NCBI GenBank assembly: GCA_951802425.1
Contig: OX637802.1
Location: forward strand, 1,364,001-1,428,000
Source of the DNA: Clavaria fumosa
Lineage: Eukaryota > Basidiomycota > Agaricomycetes > Agaricales > Clavariaceae
Reading direction: 5' to 3'
DNA: 64,000 nucleotides
Shown: piece by piece, positions 63,994-64,000 of the stretch
Position numbering within the stretch: the first letter of the stretch is position 1
Layout of the letters: each line of letters starts with the position of its first letter
Translations under genes and position numbers: made by a program
The notes under the pieces: generated by a model
What the model was told of the DNA's origin: nothing
Database searches by the model: none
What the model saw: the letters and a program-made list of their open reading frames with translations, nothing else

Positions 63994-64000
63994 TGAGGTC

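Overview
The window looks like nuclear DNA of a mushroom-forming basidiomycete (Agaricomycete). Supporting signs are genes with many introns of about 50 nt, chromodomain Ty3/gypsy elements of the Tf1/sushi type, Ty1/copia elements, a KDZ (Kyakuja-Dileera-Zisupton) DNA transposon, and conserved eukaryotic genes at the right end. No prokaryotic features are visible.

About 1-53500 is a transposon graveyard. A truncated gypsy element lies at 1-1720. The main nest is 4524-31007. Its outer gypsy element (family B) is interrupted inside gag by a second gypsy element (family A, 5774-25697, target duplication attcg). Family A carries three later insertions: a 5.26-kb palindromic foldback element (6425-11679), a complete minus-strand gypsy element (family C, 11826-18443, duplication tagag), and a 2.1-kb foldback element inside gag (18888-21021, duplication cagaatttg). 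To the right follow a palindromic MITE-like element (about 31311-32122), two truncated copia elements joined tail to tail at 35880-35884, a 62-bp minisatellite (about 40000-40620), and another family-B copy (40930-50406). That copy holds a solo LTR and a 7.26-kb KDZ transposon (42662-49921, duplication ttgcaacc). Then come a small palindrome (50407-51289), an unrelated 737-bp LTR and a TA-flanked MITE (53013-53455).

From 53555 on the DNA is genic. It holds a SUV39/Clr4/DIM-5-type H3K9 methyltransferase (minus), the mitochondrial ATP synthase OSCP subunit (minus), rad10/ERCC1 (plus, 89 bp from OSCP, divergent), an unrecognised multi-exon nuclear-looking protein (minus), and the 5' part of an amidohydrolase (plus) that runs off the window.

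The most informative signal is the priming system of the gypsy elements. Four LTR families show a 10-11 nt match between a site about 35-43 nt after the LTR TATA box and the sequence just inside the LTR. The two partners change together between families, as expected for Tf1-type self-priming. All seven differences between the two intact LTR pairs are CpG to TpG/CpA changes, which suggests cytosine methylation of these repeats. The adjacent gene encodes the enzyme class that marks such chromatin.
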